64,000 nucleotides of DNA from Streptomyces olivochromogenes (GCF_001514115.1 NZ_KQ948452.1:536460-600459), one strand, 5' to 3'; positions 26,714-35,784 are shown, counted from the first letter of the stretch. Notes: a model not told the origin generated them from the letters alone. Translations and numbers: made by a program.

Positions 26714-28735
26714 TCAGCCCACCTTCGGAGCGGGCACGTTCGGAGCAGGCACTTTCGTGGGCGCTTGCGTGGGAATCTTCGTCGGCACCTTCGTCGTGAA
26801 CTGCTCGGCCTGCAAGGAGTACAGCTCGGCGTAGACACCGCCCTTCGCCAGCAGTTCGTCCGGACTGCCGGACTCCACCAGGCGGCCCTGTTCGAGAACA
26901 TGCACCAGATCGGCGTGGCGGACCGAGGCCAGCCGGTGGGTGATGAGGACGACCGTCTGGCCACTGCCCGCCAGGGCCCTGATCTTGTCGAAGACCTCCA
27001 GCTCGGCCCGGGCGTCGAGCGCCGCGGTCGGCTCGTCCACGATCAGGATGCGACCACGGCGGTACGCGGCCCGTGCGATGCCCAGCCGCTGCCACTGTCC
27101 GCCCGACAGCTCGTGCCCACCGCTGAACCCGCGGGCGAGCAGCGTGTCCAGCCCGCGAGGCAGGTCCGCGACCACGTCCTCGGCCCCGGCCTCCGCCACC
27201 GACGCGGTGACACGCTCGTCCGTCAGCGGCACCGAGGCGCGGCCGACCGCCACGTTGACGCGGGCCGTGAACGGCCAGCGTTTGAAGTCCTGCGCCACCA
27301 TCGCGATACGTTCGGCGAGTTGCTGCCGGTCCGCGGTCGCCGCGTCGACGCCGTCCCACAGGATCCGGCCCCGCTCGGGCGCGTACAGGCCCGCGAGCAG
27401 CTTCACCAGGGTCGTCTTGCCCGAGCCGTTCTCACCGACGAGCGCCACGATCTTGCCGAGCGGCAGACGCAGGGTGACGTCCGCGAGCGCCGGCCGGGTC
27501 GAGGCGCCCGGATAGGTGAACGTGACGTTCTCGAAGCGGATCTCGCTCGGGTCCTCGGGGAGCGGCTCGCCGCCCACCGGGATCGCACGCTCGGCCGCCT
27601 CCACGTACAGGCGCTGCAGATCGCCCACGAACAGGGCTTCCTCATGGAGGGAGTTGACCTCCAGGACGAGTGTGTCGAGGCTCGCGGAGCCGGTACGGAT
27701 CGCGATCACGGCCGTACCGGCGACGGAGAGTGCCATCGCACCGGCGAGCAGCAGTCCGCCGAGCGTCGCGTACGTCGCCACGGTGGCGATGCCCGTCCAG
27801 CCCGCCGCGACCAGGCCGGTGCGGGCGGAGAGGCGGGCCAGGCGGGCCTGTTCCGCCTCGGCGGTCTCCGACATCGAGCGGAAGTGACGCAGCAGGAACG
27901 GGCCGACGCCGTGCACGCGGATCTCCGGGGCCGCGGCGGGCTCGGTGAGCAGACTGCTGATCAGGTGCCCGGCACGGGCGTGCTGCACCCAGGTGTGGAA
28001 GGACTCGTAGCGGCGCCGGGCGATCGTCAGGGAACTCCAGGCACTCGGCAGGGTCATCGTCACGAGCAGCGGCAGCAGGGCGGGATGCAGCACGGTCAGC
28101 ACGCCCGCGGCCGCGATGAGCGAGATCATCGCGTTCACCACGCGGGTGGCGATCGCGATCATGCGGCGGGCGGAGGAGGCACCGTACTGCGCGGTGTCCA
28201 GCAGCTTGTGGAAGGCGTCGTCCTCGATCGCGGACAGTTCGACGGCCGCCGCCCGCTCCAGGTACAGCTCGGTGGCGACGCGTTCCACCTTGGGTTCCAG
28301 GCGTCCGGTGGCGTACGTCGAGGCCGCCCGCAGCAGCGCGCCGAGCAGCATGACGGCGGCGACCGTGATCAGCGCCGGGACCGCGCCGTGCAGCCGGTCC
28401 CCGACGGAGCCGCTCGTCATCAGCCGGCCCAGCACGATGTTGACGGCCAGCAGGCTCACCGCCTGCGCCGCGCCCCGGGCCAGTTCGGCGGACACCACGA
28501 TCCGGGCGGCGCGGCGGTCCGCGGTCCAGGCGAGCCGGAAACTGGACGCGAGCAGGGACGGCAGCCGCGTCACCATCGCGCGGAAGTTCAACTCGAGGAA
28601 CGCTTCGGAGTGCTGCGACCAGCCCATGTCGTAGCGCAGGGGGCCGCCGAAGAGCAGGTGTTCGGAGGCGGACGGCGCCGGTTTGTCGTCGTCGCGTTTC
28701 TTCTTGCGCGCTTTCCCTGTGGACTTCCCCACCAT
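26714..28735 (-). CDS. ABC transporter, fused membrane and ATPase domains
   Basis: A half-transporter of 673 residues. The N-terminal half has about six helices (the first after residue 60). The ATPase has Walker A GENGSGKTTLV (near 454), signature LSGGQWQRL, Walker B ILIVDEPTAALDA and the H-loop LITHRLAS. It would work as a homodimer; substrate unknown. The basic start GKSTGKARKKKRDDDK is probably cytoplasmic. The C-terminal 25 residues are a repeat of Pro-Thr/Ala-Pro-Lys-Val units. ATG at 28735 or the adjacent GTG at 28732 fits the SD GGGGAGG better than the longer frame. Confidence 0.88.
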   Translation of the reverse strand: MVGKSTGKARKKKRDDDKPAPSASEHLLFGGPLRYDMGWSQHSEAFLELNFRAMVTRLPSLLASSFRLAWTADRRAARIVVSAELARGAAQAVSLLAVNIVLGRLMTSGSVGDRLHGAVPALITVAAVMLLGALLRAASTYATGRLEPKVERVATELYLERAAAVELSAIEDDAFHKLLDTAQYGASSARRMIAIATRVVNAMISLIAAAGVLTVLHPALLPLLVTMTLPSAWSSLTIARRRYESFHTWVQHARAGHLISSLLTEPAAAPEIRVHGVGPFLLRHFRSMSETAEAEQARLARLSARTGLVAAGWTGIATVATYATLGGLLLAGAMALSVAGTAVIAIRTGSASLDTLVLEVNSLHEEALFVGDLQRLYVEAAERAIPVGGEPLPEDPSEIRFENVTFTYPGASTRPALADVTLRLPLGKIVALVGENGSGKTTLVKLLAGLYAPERGRILWDGVDAATADRQQLAERIAMVAQDFKRWPFTARVNVAVGRASVPLTDERVTASVAEAGAEDVVADLPRGLDTLLARGFSGGHELSGGQWQRLGIARAAYRRGRILIVDEPTAALDARAELEVFDKIRALAGSGQTVVLITHRLASVRHADLVHVLEQGRLVESGSPDELLAKGGVYAELYSLQAEQFTTKVPTKIPTQAPTKVPAPNVPAPKVG

Positions 28736-28887
28736 CGGCCTCCCCGGGAACTGATGAACGGTGCCCTCCCCAGGAACACGGCACTCCACTCGTGGTGATG
28801 GCGGAGTACGGGTGGCGACCGGCGCACTTCGGACACACGCGCCAGCCCCCTGACGGGAGGGTCACGCGCTGATGGTCGACCGGAGGG

Positions 28888-29334
28888 TCACGCGCTGATC
28901 GGACGCGACCAGACGGGTGTCGTACCGGTGACGCGGCACACGGCCAGATAGAGGGGGATCGGCGGGGTGTACGGCAGGGTACCGGCCGGCTTGTGGATGA
29001 GGCCGGGGGCGTGCGGGGTGTCCGGTACGAACGCGCCGGCGGCGTAGCGGGCGGGCGCGGGCCAGTCCAGGGCCACATCGGACTCGGAGGGCACGAGCCA
29101 CCACCAGTGCGCCCCGTCGGCGTACACACAGCCCACCCGGGGCAGCCGGGTCATCAGCAGGGGTCCGAACCGGGCGGGCACCGCGACCGCGTCGCAGCCC
29201 AGCGGTACCGTCATGCCCTCGGGCACGGGGAGACGCCGCAGCGCCCTGGACGCCGTCTGCCCGCGCTTCAGGCGGACCAGCGTGTCCAGGCTCAGGACCT
29301 GAGCACCGGGTCCTGTCGCCGACGTACTCCTCAC
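28888..29334 (-). CDS. Hypothetical protein coupled to the ATP-binding protein
   Basis: 148 residues from GTG at 29334: LSLDTLVRLKRGQTASRALRRLP, then PLGCDAVAVPARFGPLLMTRLPRVGCVYADGAHWWWLVP and LDWPAPARYA. No known domain is recognised. Its GTG start overlaps the TGA of the upstream ATP-binding gene (GTGA), so the two are translationally coupled and probably act together. Confidence 0.7.
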   Translation of the reverse strand: MRSTSATGPGAQVLSLDTLVRLKRGQTASRALRRLPVPEGMTVPLGCDAVAVPARFGPLLMTRLPRVGCVYADGAHWWWLVPSESDVALDWPAPARYAAGAFVPDTPHAPGLIHKPAGTLPYTPPIPLYLAVCRVTGTTPVWSRPISA

Positions 29335-30044
29335 AGCCTTCCCCGATCCCGGCTTCGCATCGGGGGGACCCCCATGGTCCGCGTCCCCCAGGAGGTCTCC
29401 CTCGTCCAGGACGCTTCCCTCCGCCAGGACCTCTCCGTCCTCCAGGAGGCTTCCGTTTCCCAGGACGCTTCCGTGCCGGTGCCCCGGCCGTCGGTCGATG
29501 GCTTCCTCGCGCTCCATCCGAGGTCGGAGCGGGCCGCTGCGGCACCCGTGGTGTCGGCCGTCGGGGAGCGCGGGAGATCCGCCCAGACCAGCAGTCCCGG
29601 CGCGGTGTCCTGGGCGCCCCAGGACCGGCACACGGCCGCGACGAGCAGCAGCCCCCTGCCGTGTTCCTCCTCGGGACGCTGCGGCGAGGGGTGCGGCTCA
29701 TCGGGGGCGCATCCCTCGTCACGTACGGCTATCCGCACCAGGTCGTCCCCGTCGTGCAGCTCGCACACCACACGCGCGCTCGCGCTGTGCACGATGGCGT
29801 TGGTGACCAGCTCGGAGACGACCAGGACCGCCGTGTCACAGGTGTCGTCGGACACGGCCCAGCCGGAGAGCCGGGCGCGCGTCAGATGCCGGGCCTGAGC
29901 CACGGAACCCGGGTGTGCGGCCAGCTCGAAGCGGAACCGGCGCGCGGCGGCCGGGCCGGGGCGCACCCCTGCGGTGGCACGCGGACCGGAGCGGTCCTCG
30001 GCGGCGTCTGTTCCTAAGGGCGCGGACGGAATCACGCTTGCCAC
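29331..30044 (-). CDS. ATP-binding protein (anti-sigma-factor-type HATPase)
   Basis: A GHKL-type ATPase domain (residues about 30-150): RARLSGWAVSDDTCDTAVLVVSELVTNAIVHS (N box), VRDEGCAPDEPHPS and EEHGRGLLLVAAVCRSWG. Such single-domain kinases-like proteins are common in Streptomyces next to XRE/DUF397 pairs and may act as serine kinases on anti-sigma antagonists; the target is unknown. The C-terminal 60 residues are a tandem repeat close to TEASW/RREASW. The start is uncertain: GTG at 30044 with GGGGAG three bases before, or TTG at 30071. Confidence 0.75.
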   Translation of the reverse strand: MASVIPSAPLGTDAAEDRSGPRATAGVRPGPAAARRFRFELAAHPGSVAQARHLTRARLSGWAVSDDTCDTAVLVVSELVTNAIVHSASARVVCELHDGDDLVRIAVRDEGCAPDEPHPSPQRPEEEHGRGLLLVAAVCRSWGAQDTAPGLLVWADLPRSPTADTTGAAAARSDLGWSARKPSTDGRGTGTEASWETEASWRTERSWRREASWTRETSWGTRTMGVPPMRSRDRGRL

Positions 30045-30060
30045 TATCTCCCCGCCGTGA

Positions 30061-30096
30061 ACACTTGGCAAGTGTCACTCTGAAAATTGCAGAGTG
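30061..30096. promoter_or_regulatory. Two adjacent palindromes between divergent regulators
   Basis: ACACTTG-G-CAAGTGT (30061-30075) and CACTCTG-N7-CAGAGTG (30076-30096) touch each other in the intergenic region between the ATP-binding gene and the XRE gene. They are good candidates for operators of the XRE/DUF5753 regulator; this is inference from position and symmetry. Confidence 0.5.
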
Positions 30097-30333
30097 CCGT
30101 GTGACTCTGAGAAGGGCCGTGGCACACTGCTGGCAACAGCACGCCGAGCGGCGCCAGTTGGGATCGTCGAAGAAGTCGAAGAAGACGAAGAAGACGAAGA
30201 GGACCCCGAACGGCGCCGTCCGGTCTGTCAGGACGCAGTACCTGTTCAGAAGCGCTCAGAACGGCGTCCGACCGTTCACCACGGCATCCGACCGTCGGAG
30301 CGGCGTCTGTTCGGGACTCAGTGGAGGTGGGAC

Positions 30334-31194
30334 GTGAGTGAACCGCGGTCCGCGCCGACGGTCGGCCAGGTCGTCCTCGGCCGGCGCCTGCTGGACCTGC
30401 GGGAACGCGCGGGCCTCAAGCGTGAGGAGGCGGCGCGCATCCTGCGGGTCGCGCCTGCCACGGTCCGCCGGATGGAGATGGCCGAAGTCGCCCTCAAAAT
30501 CCCGTACCTCCAGCTCCTGCTGAAGTCGTACGGGGTGTCGGACGAGGAGGCCGAGGCCTTCGTCCAACTGGCCGAGGAGGCCAACCGGCCCGGCTGGTGG
30601 CAGCGCTTCCACGACATCCTGCCGGGCTGGTTCTCGATGTACGTCAGCCTCGAGGGCGCGGCCACCCTCATCCGTTCGTACGAACCCCATTTCGTGCCCG
30701 GAATCCTGCAGACCGAGGAGTACGCCCGTGGGGTCATGAAGTCGGGCGCCATCGGTCAGACCAGACCGGAGGACATCGACCGCCATGTGGCGCTGCGCAT
30801 GCAACGCCAGGATCTGCTCACTCGGGAAGGCGCACCCCGGATCTGGGCCGTGATGGACGAGACGGCCCTGCGCCGGCCCGTCGGTGGTCCCGAGGTGATG
30901 CGCGCCCAGATCGACAAGCTGATCGAGGCCACGAAGCCGCCCAACGTGACGCTCCAGGTCGTCCCGTTCTCCACGGGACCGCACCCCGGCACGTACGGGC
31001 CCTTCGTGCTCTTTCGCTTTGCCATGCCGGAACTCCCGGACATGGTCTACAGCGAGTACCTGACCGGCGCCGTCTATCTGGACGAGCGCTCCGAGGTGGC
31101 GACCCACCTCGAGGTCATGGACCGCATGGCGGCTCAGGCCGCCACGGCACATCGCACGAAGGAGATCCTCCGGGATTTCCGCAAGGAGTTGTGA
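30334..31194 (+). CDS. XRE-family regulator with DUF5753 (WhiJ-like)
   Basis: 286 residues. The helix-turn-helix is at about 12-68 (LGRRLLDLRERAGLKREEAARILRV, TVRRMEMAEVALKIPYLQLLL), followed by DUF5753 (about 95-280: SLEGAATLIRSYEPHFVPGILQTEEYAR, APRIWAVMDETALRRPVGG, SEYLTGAVYLDE). Proteins of this type control development and secondary metabolism in Streptomyces together with a DUF397 partner. GTG at 30334 lies behind GGAGGTGGGAC; the frame is open to 30094 but the upstream part is a GA-rich repeat and looks non-coding. The DUF397 gene follows with no gap. Confidence 0.88.
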   Translation: MSEPRSAPTVGQVVLGRRLLDLRERAGLKREEAARILRVAPATVRRMEMAEVALKIPYLQLLLKSYGVSDEEAEAFVQLAEEANRPGWWQRFHDILPGWFSMYVSLEGAATLIRSYEPHFVPGILQTEEYARGVMKSGAIGQTRPEDIDRHVALRMQRQDLLTREGAPRIWAVMDETALRRPVGGPEVMRAQIDKLIEATKPPNVTLQVVPFSTGPHPGTYGPFVLFRFAMPELPDMVYSEYLTGAVYLDERSEVATHLEVMDRMAAQAATAHRTKEILRDFRKEL

Positions 31195-31473
31195 ATGGAA
31201 AACATCAAGCAGCGGATACGCAATGAGCGGATCTGTAATGAGCGGATCTACAACGGGATGCCCGCCCGTGAACTGGGCAGCGAGGGCTGGCACAAGCCGT
31301 GGAGCGGCGGCAACGGCGGCAACTGCCTGGAGGCGATGAAGCTCGCGGACGGGCGCATCGCCGTCCGCCAGTCGGCGGACCCGGACGGGCCCGCGCTGAT
31401 CTACACACCCGGCGAGATGACCGCGTTCATCCAGGGTGCCAAGGAAGGGGTGGCGGACTTCCTTCTCTCCTGA
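31195..31473 (+). CDS. DUF397 domain protein
   Basis: 92 residues. The DUF397 signature is at the C-terminus: WHKPWSGGNGGNCLEAMKLADGRIAVRQS and PALIYTPGEMTAFIQGAKEGVADFLL. In related systems the DUF397 partner modulates its XRE partner. The N-terminal 22 residues contain a small repeat (RIRNERICNERIYN). ATG directly follows the TGA of the XRE gene, with AAGGAG seven bases upstream, so the two genes are coupled. Confidence 0.85.
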   Translation: MENIKQRIRNERICNERIYNGMPARELGSEGWHKPWSGGNGGNCLEAMKLADGRIAVRQSADPDGPALIYTPGEMTAFIQGAKEGVADFLLS

Positions 31474-31613
31474 ACTCTCTTGAAATTGGTGCTGAATAAA
31501 TTGGTGCTGAATTGATTACTTGCAGCGGTAGAAGACCGAGACCTTAGGACCACGACAACAAACGCTTTACGCAACAAACGCTTCACCTGGCGGGGCGTCG
31601 GCCAAGAGGGTGT

Positions 31614-33026
31614 CTAAAGGCCCGGCGGCAGCGCCCCGCACAACGCCTCCAACGCCGCCCCGTACGCATGCTCCGAGGGTGTCGCGTAACCCACCACCAG
31701 CCCGTCCGGCGCGGACATCGTCGCCTCCGGATGCCGGAATTCGGCAAGCCCGTCGAGCGCGACCCCCTGCCAGGTCGCGGCCTTGACGGCCGACCGCTCG
31801 GTCCCGGGCGGCAACCGCAGCACCGCGTGCAGCCCGGCCGCGATCCCCGTCACCTCGATGTGCGGCGCCCGCTCCGCGAGGGCCGCGACGAGCCGGTCAC
31901 GCCGCCCGCGGTACCGCTGCCGCATCCGGCGGACATGACGGTCGTACGACCCGGAGGCGAGGAAGTCCGCGAGCGTCAGCTGCTCCAGGACGCTCGCCCA
32001 CGCCTCCCGTTCGCCCTTGACGGCGAGCACGGCGTCGACGTACCGGCGCGGAAGGACCATCCAGCCGAGCCGCAGCGCGGGCGACAGACTCTTGCTCACC
32101 GAGCCGATGTGGACGACCTGTTCGGGATCCAGTCCCTGCACGGCGCCGACGGGCTTGCGGTCGTAGCGGAACTCGCCGTCGTAGTCGTCCTCCAGAATCA
32201 CGCCGCCACGCGCGCGTGCCCAGTCGACGACGGCGGCCCGCCGCTCCGGGTGCAGCGGGCCACCGGTCGGGAACTGGTGCGCGGGCGTGAGCAGGACCGC
32301 CCGCTCCCGGCCCAACTCGCCCACCTGGGCGCCGTCCTCGTCCAGCGGCAGCGGTACGGTCCGAACCGACGCGGCGGCCAGCAGCTCGCGGTGGAAGCCG
32401 AGTCCGTACGACTCGACCGCCAGCGGCCCGCGCAACACGCCCGGGAAGAGCAGCCGCAGAGCGTGCGCGAAGCCCGAGCAGATCACGATCCGCCCCGGCT
32501 CGGTGCGCACGCCACGCGCGCGTGCCAGGTACTCGGCGAGGGCCTCGCGCAGCTCCGGGCGCCCCGCGGGATCGCCGGGCCCGAAGGCCGCGTTGGGCGC
32601 CTGCTGGAGCGCGCGCCGGTACGAGGCGAGCCAGGCGGCGCGCGGGAACGACGAGGCGTCAGGTGTCCCCTGCCGCAGATCGTGTCGGGGTCCACGCGCG
32701 CGTGGAGGTGCCTCTTTCGGCACGCGCTCCGGGGCCCCCAGCGGTTCGGCGCGCTCGGCGACGCGGGTGCCCGACCCCTGCCGGGCGGTCAGCCAGCCCT
32801 CGGCGACGAGTTCGGCGTACGCGTCGGCGACCGTGTTGCGGGCCACGCCCAGGTCGGCGGCGAGCGAGCGGTACGGCGGCAGCCGGGTGCCCGGGGCGAG
32901 CCTGCCCTCCCGTACGGCCTCGCGCAGCGCCCGGATCAGCGCGGCCCGCCGTCCGCCCGGCCCGGACAGCTCCAGATGCAGGTCGGCGCCGATCCGCTCC
33001 GCAGAATTGACCCATGATTCCGCCAT
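31614..33026 (-). CDS. MocR-type regulator (GntR helix-turn-helix fused to aminotransferase)
   Basis: 470 residues. An N-terminal GntR winged helix (about 22-88: ALREAVREGRLAPGTRLPPYRSLAADLGVARNT type) is fused to a fold-type I aminotransferase domain (about 110-470) with HQFPTGGPLHPERRAA, LEDDYDGEFRYD and the PLP-lysine motif GSVSKSLSPALRLGW. This is the MocR/PdxR class; regulators of B6 synthesis or of nearby genes. The divergent AhpD-like gene 41 bases away is the most likely target. Confidence 0.9.
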   Translation of the reverse strand: MAESWVNSAERIGADLHLELSGPGGRRAALIRALREAVREGRLAPGTRLPPYRSLAADLGVARNTVADAYAELVAEGWLTARQGSGTRVAERAEPLGAPERVPKEAPPRARGPRHDLRQGTPDASSFPRAAWLASYRRALQQAPNAAFGPGDPAGRPELREALAEYLARARGVRTEPGRIVICSGFAHALRLLFPGVLRGPLAVESYGLGFHRELLAAASVRTVPLPLDEDGAQVGELGRERAVLLTPAHQFPTGGPLHPERRAAVVDWARARGGVILEDDYDGEFRYDRKPVGAVQGLDPEQVVHIGSVSKSLSPALRLGWMVLPRRYVDAVLAVKGEREAWASVLEQLTLADFLASGSYDRHVRRMRQRYRGRRDRLVAALAERAPHIEVTGIAAGLHAVLRLPPGTERSAVKAATWQGVALDGLAEFRHPEATMSAPDGLVVGYATPSEHAYGAALEALCGALPPGL

Positions 33027-33044
33027 GAAAATGAACCCTACAGC

Positions 33045-33060
33045 CGGTCTTTCCAGACCG
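33045..33060. promoter_or_regulatory. Inverted repeat between mocR and the AhpD-like gene
   Basis: CGGTCT-TTCC-AGACCG lies in the 41-bp divergent gap. Directly after it TAGATT (33061-33066) could be the -10 of the AhpD-like gene. Candidate operator for the MocR-type protein. Confidence 0.5.
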
Positions 33061-33067
33061 TAGATTC

Positions 33068-33610
33068 ATGGTCATGACGACGAACACGACGAACGCGAAC
33101 ACGACGAACACGATGAACACGACGAACGCGGGGGACACCATGAACACGACGGCCACCGTTCCCGCTCGCCTCGACTTCGCGAAGTCCGCCCCGAAGGTCT
33201 TCCGCTCCCTCGTCGGCTTCGACGCGGCGGCCCGCGACGGGCTCGACCCGGCCCTCGTCGAACTGATCCAGATCCGCGCCTCCCACCTCAACCACTGCGC
33301 GTACTGCCTCCACATGCACACCAACGACGCCCGCAAGGCCGGCGAGAGCGAGGACCGTCTGCACATGGCCCCGGTGTGGCGCGAGGCCCGGCACTTCTTC
33401 ACCGAGAAGGAGCGCGCGGCACTCGCGCTCACGGAGGCGGTCACGCGCGTCGCCGACGCGGGCGTGCCCGACGACGTCTACGCGGAGGCGGCCGCCCACT
33501 TCGACGACCAGGAACTGGCTCACGTCCTGGCCCTCATCCTCACGATCAACACCTGGAACCGGGTCGCGCTGGCCACGGCCAAGGTGGCGGGCACGGACGA
33601 ACGCCGCTGA
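33068..33610 (+). CDS. AhpD-like carboxymuconolactone decarboxylase family protein
   Basis: 180 residues. Residues about 33-175 form the CMD/AhpD fold: SLVGFDAAARDGLDPALVELI, then HCAYCLHMH with Cys77-xx-Cys80 and His84, the redox-active motif of alkylhydroperoxidase-type proteins. The first 30 residues are Asn-Thr repeats from a 9-bp repeat, so the true start may be ATG at 33074 (possible leaderless start after TAGATT) or 33140 (GGGGGAC upstream). Probable role: peroxide detoxification; exact substrate unknown. Confidence 0.82.
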   Translation: MVMTTNTTNANTTNTMNTTNAGDTMNTTATVPARLDFAKSAPKVFRSLVGFDAAARDGLDPALVELIQIRASHLNHCAYCLHMHTNDARKAGESEDRLHMAPVWREARHFFTEKERAALALTEAVTRVADAGVPDDVYAEAAAHFDDQELAHVLALILTINTWNRVALATAKVAGTDERR

Positions 33611-33659
33611 CCCGCACGCCACCGCACGCCCGGGGGCTCCCCCACCGACCGGCGGAGCC

Positions 33660-35147
33660 CTACGCGGTCATGGGGCGGTCGTACGGTCCGATCGGCGCCT
33701 GCAGCTGCGATGTCCCGGCCAGCGCGCGGTCCACGGCGGCTGCCACCGACCGCCCCTCGGCGATGGCCCACACGATGAGCGACTGCCCGCGGGCCGCGTC
33801 CCCGGCCACGTACACCTTGGGGACGTTGGTCGCGAAGTCGGTGTCGCGGGTGATCGTGCCGCGCGCGTCGAGGGCCAGGCCGAGCTGGTCGATCAGCCCG
33901 TCGTGCCGGTCGGGTCCCGAGAAGCCGAGGGCGAGCAGCACGAGGTCGGCGGGGAGGGTCCGCCCGGAGCCGGGGACCGGGCGGCGCCGCTCGTCGACCT
34001 CGACCAGGTGCAGGGAGCGCACATGCCCGTCCGCGTCCCCGGCGAAGTGGAGCGTGGACGCCGCGAAGAGGCGCGCGTCCGCGTCCGCGGCGGGCGCCGT
34101 CTCCAGGTCGCGGGCCTCCTCGTGCGCGGCCGAGAGCCGGTAGATCTTCGGGTAGGTCGGCCACGGCTCGACGTCCTCGTCGCGCTCGGCCTCCGGCTGC
34201 GGATAGATGTCGAGCTGGGTCACGGACGCGGCGCCCTCCCGCACGGCGGTCCCCAGACAGTCGGCGCCCGTGTCACCACCGCCGACGATGACGACGTGCT
34301 TCCCGGCCGCGGACAAGGGCGAGACCTCCAGATCCCCCTCGCACACCCGGTCGGCCAACGGCAGATACTCCATCGCCTGATGGATGCCGGCCAACTCCCG
34401 CCCCGGAACGTCCAGTTCGCGCCAGGCCGTGGCGCCCACCGCGAGCACGACGGCGTCGTAGCGCGCCCGCAGCTCGGCCGCCCCGAGGTCCCGGCCGATC
34501 GCCGTGGACGTCCGGAACTTCGTGCCCTCCGCCCGCATCTGCTCCAGCCGCCGGTCCAGATGCCGCTTCTCCATCTTGAACGCGGGGATCCCGTACCGCA
34601 GCAACCCACCGATCCGGTCGGCCCGCTCGTACACGGCGACGGTGTGCCCGGCCCGGGTCAGCTGCTGCGCCGCGGCGAGCCCGGCGGGCCCCGACCCGAT
34701 CACCGCGACCGTACGGCCCGAGAGCCGGTCCGGCGGACGCGGTTGCGTGAAGCCGTCCGCCCAGGCACGGTCGGCGATGGCGACCTCGACGTTCTTGATG
34801 GTCACCGCCGGCTGGTTGATCGCGAGAACACAGCCCGCCTCGCAGGGCGCGGGGCACAGCCGGCCGGTGAACTCGGGAAAGTTGTTCGTCGCGTGCAACC
34901 GGTCGCTCGCCGCCCGCCAGTCCTCGCGCGAGACGAGGTCGTTCCACTCGGGAATCAGATTGCCCAGCGGGCAGGCGTCGTGGCAGAACGGGACGCCGCA
35001 GTCCATACAGCGGTCGGCCTGCCTGCTGATGATCGGCAGTAGCGCACCGGGGACGTACACCTCGTTCCAGTCCCGCACCCGTTCCTCGACGGGCCGACGG
35101 GGATACTCCTCGCGCGGAGTGGTCATGAATCCCTTGGGATCGGCCAT
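33660..35147 (-). CDS. gltD: Glutamate synthase small subunit (beta), not next to gltB
   Basis: The flavin/NADPH subunit that passes electrons to the GltB subunit for 2-oxoglutarate amidation. 495 residues, normal length. N-terminal 4Fe-4S cysteines (Cys47, Cys50, Cys55, Cys59 in CMDCGVPFCHDACP) and LCPAPCEAGC; FAD motif AVIGSGPAGLAAAQQL; NADPH motif VVIVGGGDTGADCLG; final YVAGDAARGQSLIVWAIAEGR. The ATG at 35147 matches the family start. No gltB is present in the window, so this copy may be a stand-alone oxidoreductase or the partner of a distant gltB. Confidence 0.9.
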   Translation of the reverse strand: MADPKGFMTTPREEYPRRPVEERVRDWNEVYVPGALLPIISRQADRCMDCGVPFCHDACPLGNLIPEWNDLVSREDWRAASDRLHATNNFPEFTGRLCPAPCEAGCVLAINQPAVTIKNVEVAIADRAWADGFTQPRPPDRLSGRTVAVIGSGPAGLAAAQQLTRAGHTVAVYERADRIGGLLRYGIPAFKMEKRHLDRRLEQMRAEGTKFRTSTAIGRDLGAAELRARYDAVVLAVGATAWRELDVPGRELAGIHQAMEYLPLADRVCEGDLEVSPLSAAGKHVVIVGGGDTGADCLGTAVREGAASVTQLDIYPQPEAERDEDVEPWPTYPKIYRLSAAHEEARDLETAPAADADARLFAASTLHFAGDADGHVRSLHLVEVDERRRPVPGSGRTLPADLVLLALGFSGPDRHDGLIDQLGLALDARGTITRDTDFATNVPKVYVAGDAARGQSLIVWAIAEGRSVAAAVDRALAGTSQLQAPIGPYDRPMTA

Positions 35148-35304
35148 GGCCGTCTCCCTCACGTACGCGTACCGGTACGGGGCCGCGCGACCATCGAACG
35201 CCTTCGGCCCACGGCCCTGGGCGGCACTCCTTTCCCGCCACGATACGTCGCCTCCGAGTGCCCTGCCGCTCAGCTGCGGGCCCCGGTCGCGGGTGGCGTC
35301 GGCC

Positions 35305-35784
35305 TCAGGTGAGGGCCAGCGTGTACGAGACCGCCGCGGCGGCCGACGCGACCGCGCGAACGTGGTTCCACATCGTCCACTCGCGCACATACGAACGCCA
35401 GTACACGGCGGCCTCCGGCGTACCCGGGGCCAGCTTCAGCAGCGCGTCGTTGCGCGGGACGTTCGCGACGACGGTCACCCCGAACGTCCCGAACAGATAC
35501 AGCGCGCTGCCCAGCAACAGCTCCACCGTCCCCTCGTCGGGCAGCAGCACGAAGGTGACCACGGCGAGCACGGCACACAGCCCCGCCGACCCGATGAACA
35601 CGAGCATGAACGCCGGGCGCACCGCGGCCACGTTGATCGCGTTCATCGCCGCCACGCCCTGCGCGGGCGGCAACTCGGCGAGCCCCCGCATCACGAACGT
35701 CGAGAACCCGCAGAACACCCCGGCCACCAGCCCGCAGCCGAGCACCCCCAGCACCGTCAGCACGAAATACGGTCCATCGATCAT
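35305..35784 (-). CDS. DUF1772 (anthrone oxygenase-like) membrane protein
   Basis: 159 residues, four hydrophobic helices: FVLTVLGVLGCGLVAGVFCGFSTFV, PAFMLVFIGSAGLCAVLAVV, LLLGSALYLFGTFGVTVV, and the C-terminal AVASAAAAVSYTLAL. Conserved motifs NVPRNDAL and YWRSYVREWTMWNHVR fit DUF1772. Some family members oxidise anthrones in polyketide pathways; no such cluster is here, so the role is unknown. Confidence 0.82.
   Translation of the reverse strand: MIDGPYFVLTVLGVLGCGLVAGVFCGFSTFVMRGLAELPPAQGVAAMNAINVAAVRPAFMLVFIGSAGLCAVLAVVTFVLLPDEGTVELLLGSALYLFGTFGVTVVANVPRNDALLKLAPGTPEAAVYWRSYVREWTMWNHVRAVASAAAAVSYTLALT

Noticed and set aside
30094..30333. N-terminal extension of the XRE regulator
   Set aside because: Contains a GA-rich repeat and palindromes, and a strong ribosome binding site precedes the GTG at 30334.
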